From the NCBI RefSeq assembly GCF_029868855.1, contig NZ_JARWOV010000199.1, positions 1 to 40,539 of the forward strand: DNA of 40,539 bases, in the 5' to 3' direction. The position numbers were made by a program, and so were the translations under genes. The notes beneath the pieces are model-generated. The model did no database searches. It saw only the letters and a list, made by a program, of their open reading frames with translations, and was not told the origin of the DNA. This DNA is from Nocardia carnea. Its GTDB lineage: Bacteria; Actinomycetota; Actinomycetes; Mycobacteriales; Mycobacteriaceae. Shown here one piece after another: positions 8,284-16,196 of this stretch (its first letter is position 1; the number at the start of each line of letters is the position of its first letter).

Positions 8284-9129
8284 TCACGAGCCGATTCGGT
8301 CGAGGATTATCCGGGACAGCGGATCGGGTGCCTCCTCGGGGATCCAGTGACTCACACCTTCCAGCACCACCAAGTGGTACTCCGCCTTCACGTACTCTGC
8401 GGTCGCCTCCACACCGGATCGTGCCACGGCCTGATCGGCGTCACTCCACACGAAAGTCGTCGGGACATCCACCGGGGGAACCGAACTCCAGGAATCGCCG
8501 GACGCCCGATACCAGTTCAGAGCCGCCGTCATCGCCCCGGGCTCCCGGAGCCGGGCAATATGCTGCGCGGCCTGCTCCACCGGAACCGTCTCCCCGAACC
8601 CGGCACGCAGTCCCGCGCAATCATTCGCCAGCAGCAATTCCTCCGGTGCGTCCGGCTGCTGGAAAAAGGTCATGTACTCCGACTTCTCGGCCTGCGCCGG
8701 ATCGTTCTCGCGGGCCCGGGCAAACGCCGCCGGATGCGGCACCGAGAGCGCGGTCAGTGAAGCCACCCGATCCGGATATCGGGCCGCCACATCCCACGCG
8801 ACAATCGCACCCCAATCGTGGCCCACCAGGTGAACTTGTCGCAGACCCAGCGCATCGCAGAGGCCGACGATATCGGCGCGGAGTTCGGACAGGCGATAGG
8901 ACGCGACGTCCGCAGGACGGGCGCCCGGCGAATAGCCGCGTTGCTCCGGGGCATACGAGCGGACTCCCCGCGCGCTCAGGCGCTCCGAGACGGAATCCCA
9001 GGACGCCGCGCTCTGCGGAAACCCGTGCAGGAGCAGCACGTCGGCGCCGCGCACCGGCTCACCAGGGTGGACCCGCACCTCGAAATCGAGAGCACCGACA
9101 CGTACCGTGCGAACCTCACCCCTGGACAT
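8284..9129 (-). CDS. Alpha/beta hydrolase, epoxide-hydrolase/haloalkane-dehalogenase-like
   Basis: A 281-residue alpha/beta hydrolase. The oxyanion motif HGFPQ is at 35-39. The nucleophile elbow is GHDWGA with D105, so this is an Asp-nucleophile enzyme like epoxide hydrolases and dehalogenases rather than a Ser esterase. The cap domain spans about 135-210 and the catalytic His is H261 in EGVSHWIPEEAP. There is no signal peptide. It diverges from the SDR gene with a 111-bp shared upstream region, suggesting linked expression, possibly sequential steps on a small organic substrate. Length is near the family norm. The exact substrate cannot be read from sequence. Confidence 0.88.
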   Translation of the reverse strand: MSRGEVRTVRVGALDFEVRVHPGEPVRGADVLLLHGFPQSAASWDSVSERLSARGVRSYAPEQRGYSPGARPADVASYRLSELRADIVGLCDALGLRQVHLVGHDWGAIVAWDVAARYPDRVASLTALSVPHPAAFARARENDPAQAEKSEYMTFFQQPDAPEELLLANDCAGLRAGFGETVPVEQAAQHIARLREPGAMTAALNWYRASGDSWSSVPPVDVPTTFVWSDADQAVARSGVEATAEYVKAEYHLVVLEGVSHWIPEEAPDPLSRIILDRIGS

Positions 9130-9240
9130 GCCTGCATGCTAGCCAAACACGAGGCAAGCTGCTAGACAACTGTATAGATAAATGTCCGAATCCGACGGGT
9201 GTGCGTGATGCCTGCCGGACGCAGGCACGGAGGAACCGGT

Positions 9241-10035
9241 ATGAGCACATCTGGGCAGATCGCGATCATCATCGGCGGCGCCTCCGGAATCGGCTGGGCG
9301 AGCGCCCAGCTCCTCTCGGCCCGCGGGGATACCGTGATCATCGCCGACCTCGACGGCACCGCTGCCCGAACCCGAGCCACCGAACTAGGCGGGAGCGCGA
9401 CCGGACGCCAGGTCGAAGTCACCGACGAACAAGCAATGCGTACTCTCTTCGACACGGTCGCCGCCGACCACGGACCGGTCGGCACCGTCGTCGACTGTGC
9501 CGGAATCTCCCGCCCCGGAACGATTACCGACCTCTCCCTCGCAGACTGGAAAGCCACCGTCGACGTCTGCCTCACCGGAGCCTTCCTGACCGTCAAACAT
9601 GCCGCTCACACCATGCGTGACGGTGGATCCATCGTGCTCGTCGCCTCGCTCAACGGCCGGCAACCGGGTGTAGGGATGGGCGCGTACTGCTCGGCGAAGG
9701 CCGGGGTCCTCATGCTCACCGAGGTCGCCGCCATGGAACTCGCACCACGGGGAATCCGCGTGAACGCGGTCAATCCGGGCTTCGTCCACACACCGCTCAC
9801 CTATGGCGCGACCCTCGTACCCGGACTGGTCGACGAATACATCGAGAACACACCGCTCGGCCGCGCCGGCACACCGGAAGATGTCGCCCGCACCATCGCT
9901 TTCCTCACCTCCGACGACACCGGCTGGATGACCGGCGCAGCGATCGATCTCAACGGCGGTGCACACACAATGCGATACCCGAACATCGTCGAACGAGTCG
10001 CCGAAATGGCAACAACGAGGAGCGATATGGAGTGA
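9241..10035 (+). CDS. SDR family NAD(P)-dependent oxidoreductase
   Basis: A classical short-chain dehydrogenase of 264 residues. The nucleotide-binding glycine motif GGASGIG is at 12-18, an acidic turn (IADLDG) suggests NAD(H) preference, and CAGIS stands at the usual NNAG position. The catalytic set is S136, Y149 and K153 (YCSAK), and the family's C-terminal GAAIDLNGG is present. The frame is open further upstream, but ATG 9241 is preferred because GGAGGA (9229-9234) is six bases away and the protein then begins just before the Rossmann strand. It oxidises or reduces a carbonyl/hydroxyl substrate that is not identifiable, perhaps connected to the divergent hydrolase. Confidence 0.92.
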   Translation: MSTSGQIAIIIGGASGIGWASAQLLSARGDTVIIADLDGTAARTRATELGGSATGRQVEVTDEQAMRTLFDTVAADHGPVGTVVDCAGISRPGTITDLSLADWKATVDVCLTGAFLTVKHAAHTMRDGGSIVLVASLNGRQPGVGMGAYCSAKAGVLMLTEVAAMELAPRGIRVNAVNPGFVHTPLTYGATLVPGLVDEYIENTPLGRAGTPEDVARTIAFLTSDDTGWMTGAAIDLNGGAHTMRYPNIVERVAEMATTRSDME

Positions 10036-10306
10036 GGTCGGATCCCCCCTTCTGTGTGTAGTTGGGTTGGATCTGTCGAGTGACGGTCCAAGAAGAGGAT
10101 ATTCATGTGCAGATGCGCATATCCAAGTATCCAACTATGTCAAATATGGCTCTCGGTCGAGTACTCCGACAACGTGCCGCAAGAAGATAGAACCGGTGGC
10201 GCTTCAGTTCTCCGAGTCACCCCGTCGGCACCCACTGCTTCCGTGCGGGTGGCTTTCACTCCCCTGCCCAGTTTGCCCATGTCTTCGTCTTCTCCCCTGC
10301 GGCCGG
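10036..10306. other. Lower-GC intergenic stretch
   Basis: About 270 bp, visibly richer in A/T than its neighbours, with no supported gene. It contains AGATGCGCATATC (10111-10123), then AACTATGT (10133-10140). The same 13-mer recurs at 16049-16061 next to the complement of the octamer. Confidence 0.45.
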
Positions 10307-11290
10307 TTATGCAGGGTGATCCGGCAACGTCCCACCCTGTGGAGCGGATTCCACGATAATCGTTCTATCCGTGGGTATTCCTTCACGGAACCGCATACGC
10401 GCCTCCGCCAGGATCGGATCATCGCGCGACCACACTTGCGCCTCGATGTATCGTCCATTCTGAACTGCGTCGAGATAGTTTCGGTGTTCTCCATCGAAAT
10501 CGAGCGAAGTGTCCGCATCCACCCCATGGATGATGCGCGGAACGAGCCCATCCGGAGTATTGGAAGCAGGCATTCCCGCCACGATCTGATAGTTGAAGAA
10601 GCTGTCCTCGATCGTAAAAGTCAGGCGCTCGGCGGGGATCGAATCTGCGGGAATTCGAATCACGACGGATCCTTCGGGGGGCGGATATGTTCCTTGCTCG
10701 CTCACGAGCTTGAAGTAGAGGGGGTTGTCGGGAGACGGATCTCCCTTCTCCGCCGCGTGTGATCGCAGCCAGGCTTCGGCTTGCTTGCGGATGTCCACAT
10801 AATCGGCGTCTGCGATCCTCTTTCCCATCTTGTGCGCAACCTCAGCTGCCTGATCATGGGGCAGGTCCATGATCGACACGAAAGGGTCGATCGAGTCCGC
10901 CGGCACCTTCCTTTCCAACCAGAGTCCACGGAGTGGATGTGGCCGCGATCCAGAACCTACACTCGTCTCGCCACTGTCGACGTTGTCGGGTTGGCGTTCG
11001 AATCGGTCGGGATCCGTCCCGCGCACCTGCCCCTGCGCACTTGCGCCGGATTCCGAGTGTTCGGCGGCGGTGATGCGGCGCAAGCGCGCAGCTGAGCCGA
11101 CCTTGTTGGTCTTGGGTGCGAGCTGCTCGTCTTCGTGTTGGAATCGTTGGAGGGCGTTCCGTATCTCGTGCGGAAACGCCTGGCGTCTTTTGCGGATCTG
11201 CGGCGCGGCTTTGTACACAAGCGCTTCGGCGATGCGTTCGGCTGCCTGCAGCATTTTCGCGGTGATTGCACCGCCGCCAGAACCGCCCAT
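10307..11290 (-). CDS. Orphan hypothetical protein, possible C-terminal part of a larger secreted/polymorphic protein
   Basis: A 327-residue protein I do not recognise. Residues 1-75 are Gly-rich then basic and helical (MLQAAERIAEAL, IRKRRQAFPHEIRNAL). Residues 76-120 are a disordered Ser/Gly/Asp linker. Residues 120-327 look like a compact alpha/beta domain rich in Asp, Pro and aromatics. An in-frame TAA lies only five codons upstream, there is no ribosome-binding site, and the Gly-rich opening resembles an internal linker. The gene may therefore be the surviving C-terminal part of a longer multidomain protein such as a polymorphic toxin. Codon use is less GC-biased than in neighbours, suggesting acquisition. 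No immunity gene or catalytic motif could be identified. Confidence 0.5.
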   Translation of the reverse strand: MGGSGGGAITAKMLQAAERIAEALVYKAAPQIRKRRQAFPHEIRNALQRFQHEDEQLAPKTNKVGSAARLRRITAAEHSESGASAQGQVRGTDPDRFERQPDNVDSGETSVGSGSRPHPLRGLWLERKVPADSIDPFVSIMDLPHDQAAEVAHKMGKRIADADYVDIRKQAEAWLRSHAAEKGDPSPDNPLYFKLVSEQGTYPPPEGSVVIRIPADSIPAERLTFTIEDSFFNYQIVAGMPASNTPDGLVPRIIHGVDADTSLDFDGEHRNYLDAVQNGRYIEAQVWSRDDPILAEARMRFREGIPTDRTIIVESAPQGGTLPDHPA

Positions 11291-11315
11291 CGAAGTTTTC
11301 TGTTACGACCAGGCG

Positions 11316-11585
11316 TCAGGCGGCGTCGAGGATCTCGAGGTCGACCGCAGCGATCGCCAGGCCGAACGGGCCGCTTCGGCGGGCGAGTTGATCGGTGGTG
11401 CAGCCGCCGCCGAGGCGACTGATGTGGGAGCGAAGGTTGGGCGCCGCCGCGGCGAGCCGCGTGGTGGCGGTGATGGTCCGAGCCCTCGGAGACCAGGCCA
11501 CGGACGACCACCGCGGAAAACGATAGACGGTGCGCTCCATCGACGTCACCCACATACCTCCCCGACCACACCGGAACAAGATCAC
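11316..11585 (-). other. Possible gene fragment, unrecognised
   Basis: An open frame of 89 codons from GTG 11585 without a ribosome-binding site, ending LAIAAVDLEILDAA. The C-terminal half reads like ordinary protein, but no family is recognised. It overlaps other open frames on both strands, so it may be a fragment of a decayed gene or chance. Confidence 0.22.
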
Positions 11586-11902
11586 ATAATAACCGCCGGC
11601 CCGTACTCATCACCCGCACTCCACGAGCCGCGATCGAACCTGGGGTGCGGTTACGGTCGGACGAGCAGCGCCTACCGGAGAGGAAAATGATCAGCATCGA
11701 GACATCTGTCCCATTGCTCGATGTGGCATTTCATGCCTGCAGCTGATGGAGTCGGCCGGCCGCCGACACTGTGACCTGGAGTCACCCGCCCTTGCCGGCG
11801 CCACGAGTGCGCGACTTCACCAATGCAGGGTGGTCTGATCCGTTTTTCCTTGTGTGAAGCGGCATTTTATGTCCCCCGCCGCACGCCGATAGCGTCGGAT
11901 TC
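11586..11902. other. Intergenic region upstream of amidase with a repeated palindrome
   Basis: About 317 bp without a supported gene. It holds GGCAT-TTC-ATGCC (11725-11737) and the near copy GGCAT-TTT-ATGTC (11861-11873). The latter ends 29 bp before the amidase start and is a candidate operator position. Confidence 0.4.
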
Positions 11903-13354
11903 ATGGAATGGAATTATCAGTCGGCCGAAGAGCTGGCGGCTGCCTTACGTGCCGGTACGGTGACCTCGGTGGAGCTGACCGACGCGGCGATCGCCCGTAT
12001 CGAGCGCGACGACGCGGCGATCAACGCGATCTGTGTGCCGGACTTCGACCGTGCGCGGGCCGCGGCCCGCGAGGCCGACCAGGCACGCGCCCGCGGCGAA
12101 GAACGGCCGCTGCTCGGGATTCCGGTGACGGTCAAGGAGTCCTACGATATGGCCGGTCTGCCCACGACGTGGGGCATGCCGCAGCACGCGAACTACGTAC
12201 CGGCCGAGGACGCGGTACAGGTGTCGCGGTTGAAGGCCGCCGGCGCGGTGATTCTCGGTAAGACCAACGTGCCGTTGATGCTGCGCGATATCCAGAGCTT
12301 CAACGAGATCTACGGCACCACCAACAATCCGTGGGATCACGACCGCACCTCGGGTGGGTCCTCCGGTGGCTCGGCGGCGGCTCTGGCGTCGGGATTCGGC
12401 GCGCTGTCCATCGGCTCCGACCTCGCCGGTTCCCTGCGCACCCCCGCGCATTTCTGCGGCATCTACGCACACAAGCCGACACTCGGGCTGGCACCGACCC
12501 GCGGCATGGTCGCACCGCCGGCGCCGGCCCTGCCTATCGACCTCGACCTCGCCGTCGTCGGGCCCATGGCGCGCACCGCCCGCGACCTCGCACTGTTGCT
12601 CGACGTGATGGCCGGACCGGACCCGCTGACCCACGGCGTCGCCTACCACGTCACACTGCCGCCCGCACGCCACGAACGACTGTCGGACTTCCGGGTCCTG
12701 ATCATGGAGGACCATCCACTCATACCCACCGGGTCGGCAGTGCGGGCGGGAGTGCACCGCGTCGCCGGAGCGCTGGCCGACGCGGGTGCTCGCGTCGAAT
12801 GGCACAGTTCTCTGCTACCCGATCCGACCGAAGCGGCAACGCTCTACATGCTGCTGATGATGTCGAACGCCGCCGCAAGCCTTCCCGTCGACGTGTACGA
12901 ACAGCTGCGGACCCACGCGGCCGCGCTGAGTGCGGACGACAGGAGTCTCGATGCGGCGCGGCTGCGCGGCATGGTTCTCGGCCACCGCGACTGGGTCGAG
13001 GCGAACAACCGGCGCGAACTCCACCGTCTCGGCTGGCGGCGGCTGTTCGCCGAATTCGACGCCGTGGTGTGCCCGATCACGCCCACTCCCGCCTTCGCGC
13101 ACGACCACACCGGAGGTCTGGAGGACCGGCACATCGACATCGACGGAGTCGATTACCCGTACTTCGACCAGCTCGTCTGGGCCGGTGTGGCCACCATGCC
13201 CGGCCTGCCCGCCACTGCCATACCCGCGGGCCGCTCCCCCGGCGGGCTGCCGGTGGGAGTGCAGCTCATCGGTCCGATGTTCGAGGACCGCACCCCGCTG
13301 CGGCTGGCCGAGCTTCTCGAGCGGAAGATCGGCGGCTTCCAGGCACCGGAATAG
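11903..13354 (+). CDS. Amidase (amidase signature family)
   Basis: A 483-residue amidase-signature enzyme hydrolysing an amide to a carboxylate and ammonia or an amine. The Ser-cisSer-Lys triad is complete: K78 in VTVKESYDMAG, cis-S154 in TSGGSSGGSAAA, nucleophile S177 in GSDLAGSLRTPA. The C-terminal half ends with the typical GLPVGVQLIGPMFED. The family also contains GatA, but no gatC/gatB neighbours are present and the flanks differ, so a catabolic or detoxifying amidase is more likely. No signal peptide. It converges on the TetR gene with a 6-bp gap. The ATG start has no strong Shine-Dalgarno. Confidence 0.92.
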   Translation: MEWNYQSAEELAAALRAGTVTSVELTDAAIARIERDDAAINAICVPDFDRARAAAREADQARARGEERPLLGIPVTVKESYDMAGLPTTWGMPQHANYVPAEDAVQVSRLKAAGAVILGKTNVPLMLRDIQSFNEIYGTTNNPWDHDRTSGGSSGGSAAALASGFGALSIGSDLAGSLRTPAHFCGIYAHKPTLGLAPTRGMVAPPAPALPIDLDLAVVGPMARTARDLALLLDVMAGPDPLTHGVAYHVTLPPARHERLSDFRVLIMEDHPLIPTGSAVRAGVHRVAGALADAGARVEWHSSLLPDPTEAATLYMLLMMSNAAASLPVDVYEQLRTHAAALSADDRSLDAARLRGMVLGHRDWVEANNRRELHRLGWRRLFAEFDAVVCPITPTPAFAHDHTGGLEDRHIDIDGVDYPYFDQLVWAGVATMPGLPATAIPAGRSPGGLPVGVQLIGPMFEDRTPLRLAELLERKIGGFQAPE

Positions 13355-13360
13355 GGTGCA

Positions 13361-14026
13361 CTACCGGGGCGTCCGCCGAGGACGAGGAGTCTTCTGCTGA
13401 GCAGCCCGGTCTCGGATTCCGGCGAGTACGGAGTCGAGGAGCCGGTCGAATTCCGGCACAGATCCGAAGCCGGCGATACGGGGCGCCAGAGTGGCCATGG
13501 TGGGGTGCAGCGCCGGGTCGAGTGTGGGCACGGTCGTGGCACTGCCGGGCTCGCCCAGGATCGCCAGCAGATATCCGTTCAGGAATCCGAACAGGAGCAA
13601 TGGCGTATCCGCGACTATTTCGTCGGGTATGCCGGCTGTTCGCATCGCGGTCACCAGTCGCTCCACTGCGGCGAGTGCAACGGGTGAGGTTTGCGGCCGG
13701 GTGGCCAGCAACGGAACCACATGGGGGTGCCGGAATGCGGTCTGCCGATACCGGTGCGCGGTATTGCGCGCGATTTCCTCCCAGGTACCGGGCTCGTCGG
13801 CGATACCGGTCGCGATTTCGGCGAGCACGGCCTCGGCGACCGCGTCCAGCAGCGCCGCCTTGCCTTTGATGTGGTTGTAGATGGACATCGGGTCGATTCC
13901 GAGGTCGTCGGCGAGCCGTCGGACTCCGAAGCGCTCCAAGCCGTCCCGATCGACGAGCGCGAGGGCGGCGGCCGCGATGCGGTCGCGTGTGAGCCCTGCC
14001 GATGTGCCTTGTGCGCGCCTGGCCAC
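13361..14026 (-). CDS. TetR/AcrR family transcriptional regulator
   Basis: A 221-residue repressor-type protein. The N-terminal helix-turn-helix (about 12-58) reads LTRDRIAAAALALVDRDG, then FGVRRLADDLGIDPMSIYNHIKGKAALLDAV. The rest is an all-helical ligand-binding and dimerisation domain of the kind found in class-B-like TetR_C proteins. It is divergent from the carboxylesterase gene, and the intergenic region carries two copies of a palindromic operator. Autorepression and control of the esterase are therefore likely. The inducer is unknown. Confidence 0.92.
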   Translation of the reverse strand: MARRAQGTSAGLTRDRIAAAALALVDRDGLERFGVRRLADDLGIDPMSIYNHIKGKAALLDAVAEAVLAEIATGIADEPGTWEEIARNTAHRYRQTAFRHPHVVPLLATRPQTSPVALAAVERLVTAMRTAGIPDEIVADTPLLLFGFLNGYLLAILGEPGSATTVPTLDPALHPTMATLAPRIAGFGSVPEFDRLLDSVLAGIRDRAAQQKTPRPRRTPR

Positions 14027-14049
14027 GGCTGTTCCCTCCTCTTGCCAAA

Positions 14050-14094
14050 CCTACACCGTAGGATATACCGTCCACCTGAAACCTACGGTGTAGG
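14050..14094. promoter_or_regulatory. Double TetR operator
   Basis: CCTACACCGTAGG (14050-14062) and its exact complement CCTACGGTGTAGG (14082-14094) face each other across 19 bp. Each is itself a palindrome, CCTAC-N3-GTAGG. The site lies between a TetR gene and the target it diverges from, 24 bp before the TetR start. This is strong positional evidence for the TetR binding site. Confidence 0.75.
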
Positions 14095-14139
14095 TATAGG
14101 TAGGCAATGGTGCCTGTCGGAGACAGAGACGGCGAAGGG

Positions 14140-15717
14140 ATGAGCATTGTGAACCGCAGAGAGGCTCTCCGCGCCATGGCCGTGACCCCCGCGATCGCGA
14201 TGCTGGGAAGCACGGCATGCGGTGCCGGTGGCACCACCGAATCGATCGTGGCGACCGAGGCCGGACGGTTGCGGGGGAACGTCGTTGGAGGCGTGCACGC
14301 ATTCATGGGCGTGCCCTATGCCGCGCCACCGGAGGGCGTGGCCCGATATCTACCACCACGACCGGTCCAACCGTGGACCGGGGTGCGCGACGCGCTCACC
14401 CTCGGACCCACTCCGCCGCAGCCGCCGACACCGCCGCCGCTGGATTTCTTCGCGCCATCGATTCCCGGAGCGGACTACCTCAACCTGAATATCTGGACCC
14501 CCGAACCGGGGGCCACGCGACTGCCGGTGATGGTGTGGATCTTCGGCGGAGGTTTCGATACCGGCAGCAGCGGCCTCTACGACGGTCATGCTTTCGCCCG
14601 CGACGGCGTGGTATTCGTTGCGATCAACTATCGGCTCGGCGCCGAAGGTTTCCTGTTCCTCGACGACGGAGTGGCGAATACCGCGCTTCTCGATCAGGTC
14701 TCGGCGCTGGAATGGATACGCGACAATATCTCGTCCTTCGGCGGCGACCCCGGCAACGTCACCATTTTCGGTCAGTCCGCCGGCGCCATGGCCGTCGGCA
14801 CCCTGCTCGCGATGCCGCGTGCCGAAGGTCTGTTCCGACGCGCGATCATGCAGAGCGGTGCAGGCAATCTGTGCTATTCGCCCGATACCGCCCATCAGAT
14901 CGGACAGCGCCTCGCCGCGAAGCTCGGCGTGCCGCCGACCCGTGATGCTGTCGCCGCGGCAGGTGTCGAACAGGTACTCGCCGCGCAAACCGCGGTCATG
15001 CGCGATCTCGCACAGTAACCGGATCCACAACGCTGGGGCGGCGAGCCGGGGTGCCGGGTCAACATGTGGCGGCCCACCATCGACGGCACCATCCTGCCTG
15101 CCAAGCCGATAGACGCCGTCACCGCCGGGGCCGGCGCCGATGTGGATGTGCTGCTCGGCCACAACAGCGAAGAAGGGCGGCTGTCGCTGGTACCGTTCCG
15201 CAGCCTGGAATCGGTCACCCACGAGGAACTCACCACCGCGATGCACCTGTATCGACTGCCGGTCGACCGGGCACTATCCGTCTACCGGTCCGCATACCCG
15301 GACGCGGGCCCGGGTGCGCTGCTGGCAATCCTGCAGGCCGACTGGTTCTACACCATCCCGAGCCTGCGACTCGCCGACGCCCGCACCAGCGCACCAGGGG
15401 CCACCTACTTGTACGAATTCACCTGGCGGTCGCCGCAATTCGACGGACAACTCGGAGCATGCCATTTCCTCGAAGTTCCGTTCGTCTTCGACCGGCTGCA
15501 CGACCGGCGCATGCAGTGGATCACCGGCCCGAACCCACCCCAGCAGCTGGCTGGCCTGATGCATCACACCTGGGTGCAATTCGCCCGCACCGGTCGCGTG
15601 GATTGGACACGTTACGAAACCGCCCGCAGAACCACCATGCGGATGGACCTCCACCCGGCCGCCGTCGACGACCCGTACCCGACCCGGAAGCTATGGGAGA
15701 GCATCGACCTGTACTGA
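14140..15717 (+). pseudogene. Carboxylesterase type B interrupted by an in-frame stop
   Basis: A type-B carboxylesterase frame of about 525 codons, intact except for TAA at 15016-15018 (codon 293). Translation in the same frame resumes without a shift to TGA 15715-15717. The N-terminus (NRREALRAMAVTPAIAML..) looks like a Tat-type signal. Nucleophile S213 is in FGQSAGAM, before the stop. The catalytic His region (GACHFLEVPFVF) is after it, so the truncated product cannot be active. ATG 14140 is listed; GTG 14149 has better spacing from GAAGGGA (14134-14140). It sits behind the double TetR operator. The single lesion suggests recent inactivation, unless the stop is read through or is a sequencing error. 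Confidence 0.82.
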
Positions 15718-15720
15718 TGA

Positions 15721-15963
15721 CGCCCGGCAAAGTGTGTAGGCAGCATCCCGCACCCGCGCAAGGTCGGAATCCTCACGTTCGGCACGGAGCTGGTCACCGG
15801 CGCGGACGGAACCATCGCCGCCCTACTGGGGGCGTCGCCTGGCGACTCCACGGCCCCGGCGATCATGCACGAGCTGCTGGAGCGCTGCTTTCCGCAGCAG
15901 ACCTCGCGGTGGCAATCGGTGTTGCGCACCATGTTTCCCGATGCTGGAGATCAGGTTTCGTGA
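15721..15963 (+). pseudogene. mqo: C-terminal remnant of malate:quinone oxidoreductase
   Basis: About 80 codons ending at TGA 15961-15963 match the end of Mqo: [33 protein letters not shown], then [12 protein letters not shown] and a final MFPDAG. The phrase LLGASPG.STA is highly characteristic. There is no start codon or ribosome site, and the FAD-binding bulk of the roughly 490-residue enzyme is absent. The frame abuts the esterase stop, and the hairpin just downstream may be the old terminator. Confidence 0.72.
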
Positions 15964-15968
15964 GGAGA

Positions 15969-16007
15969 ACTCACTCCCCTGTCTCGGTGTCGTTTCGGGG
16001 CGTGAGT
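15969..16007 (+). terminator. Hairpin after the mqo remnant
   Basis: ACTCAC-t-CCCC (15969-15979) can pair with GGGG-c-GTGAGT (15997-16007), one mismatch, 17-nt loop. Position right after the stop suggests a relict terminator. Confidence 0.4.
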
Positions 16008-16196
16008 GATTCGATCGAACTGAATACAGGAGGTTCGCATACATAGTTAGATGCGCATATCGTCGTATCTTGTTGTCTAACTTCTTTCCAGTCCGGCCGA
16101 CGGAACATCGGATCGGACCGGCTCCGGCCGTTAGGCTGTGTGTCGGGACCAGCATCGGGCTGTGCGCGGCCGGGTGCAGAAGAGGAGGCCGATTCG

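Noticed and set aside
11903..13354. Amidase as GatA of the Glu-tRNA amidotransferase
   Set aside because: No gatB or gatC neighbours, and the region is a catabolic/accessory context.
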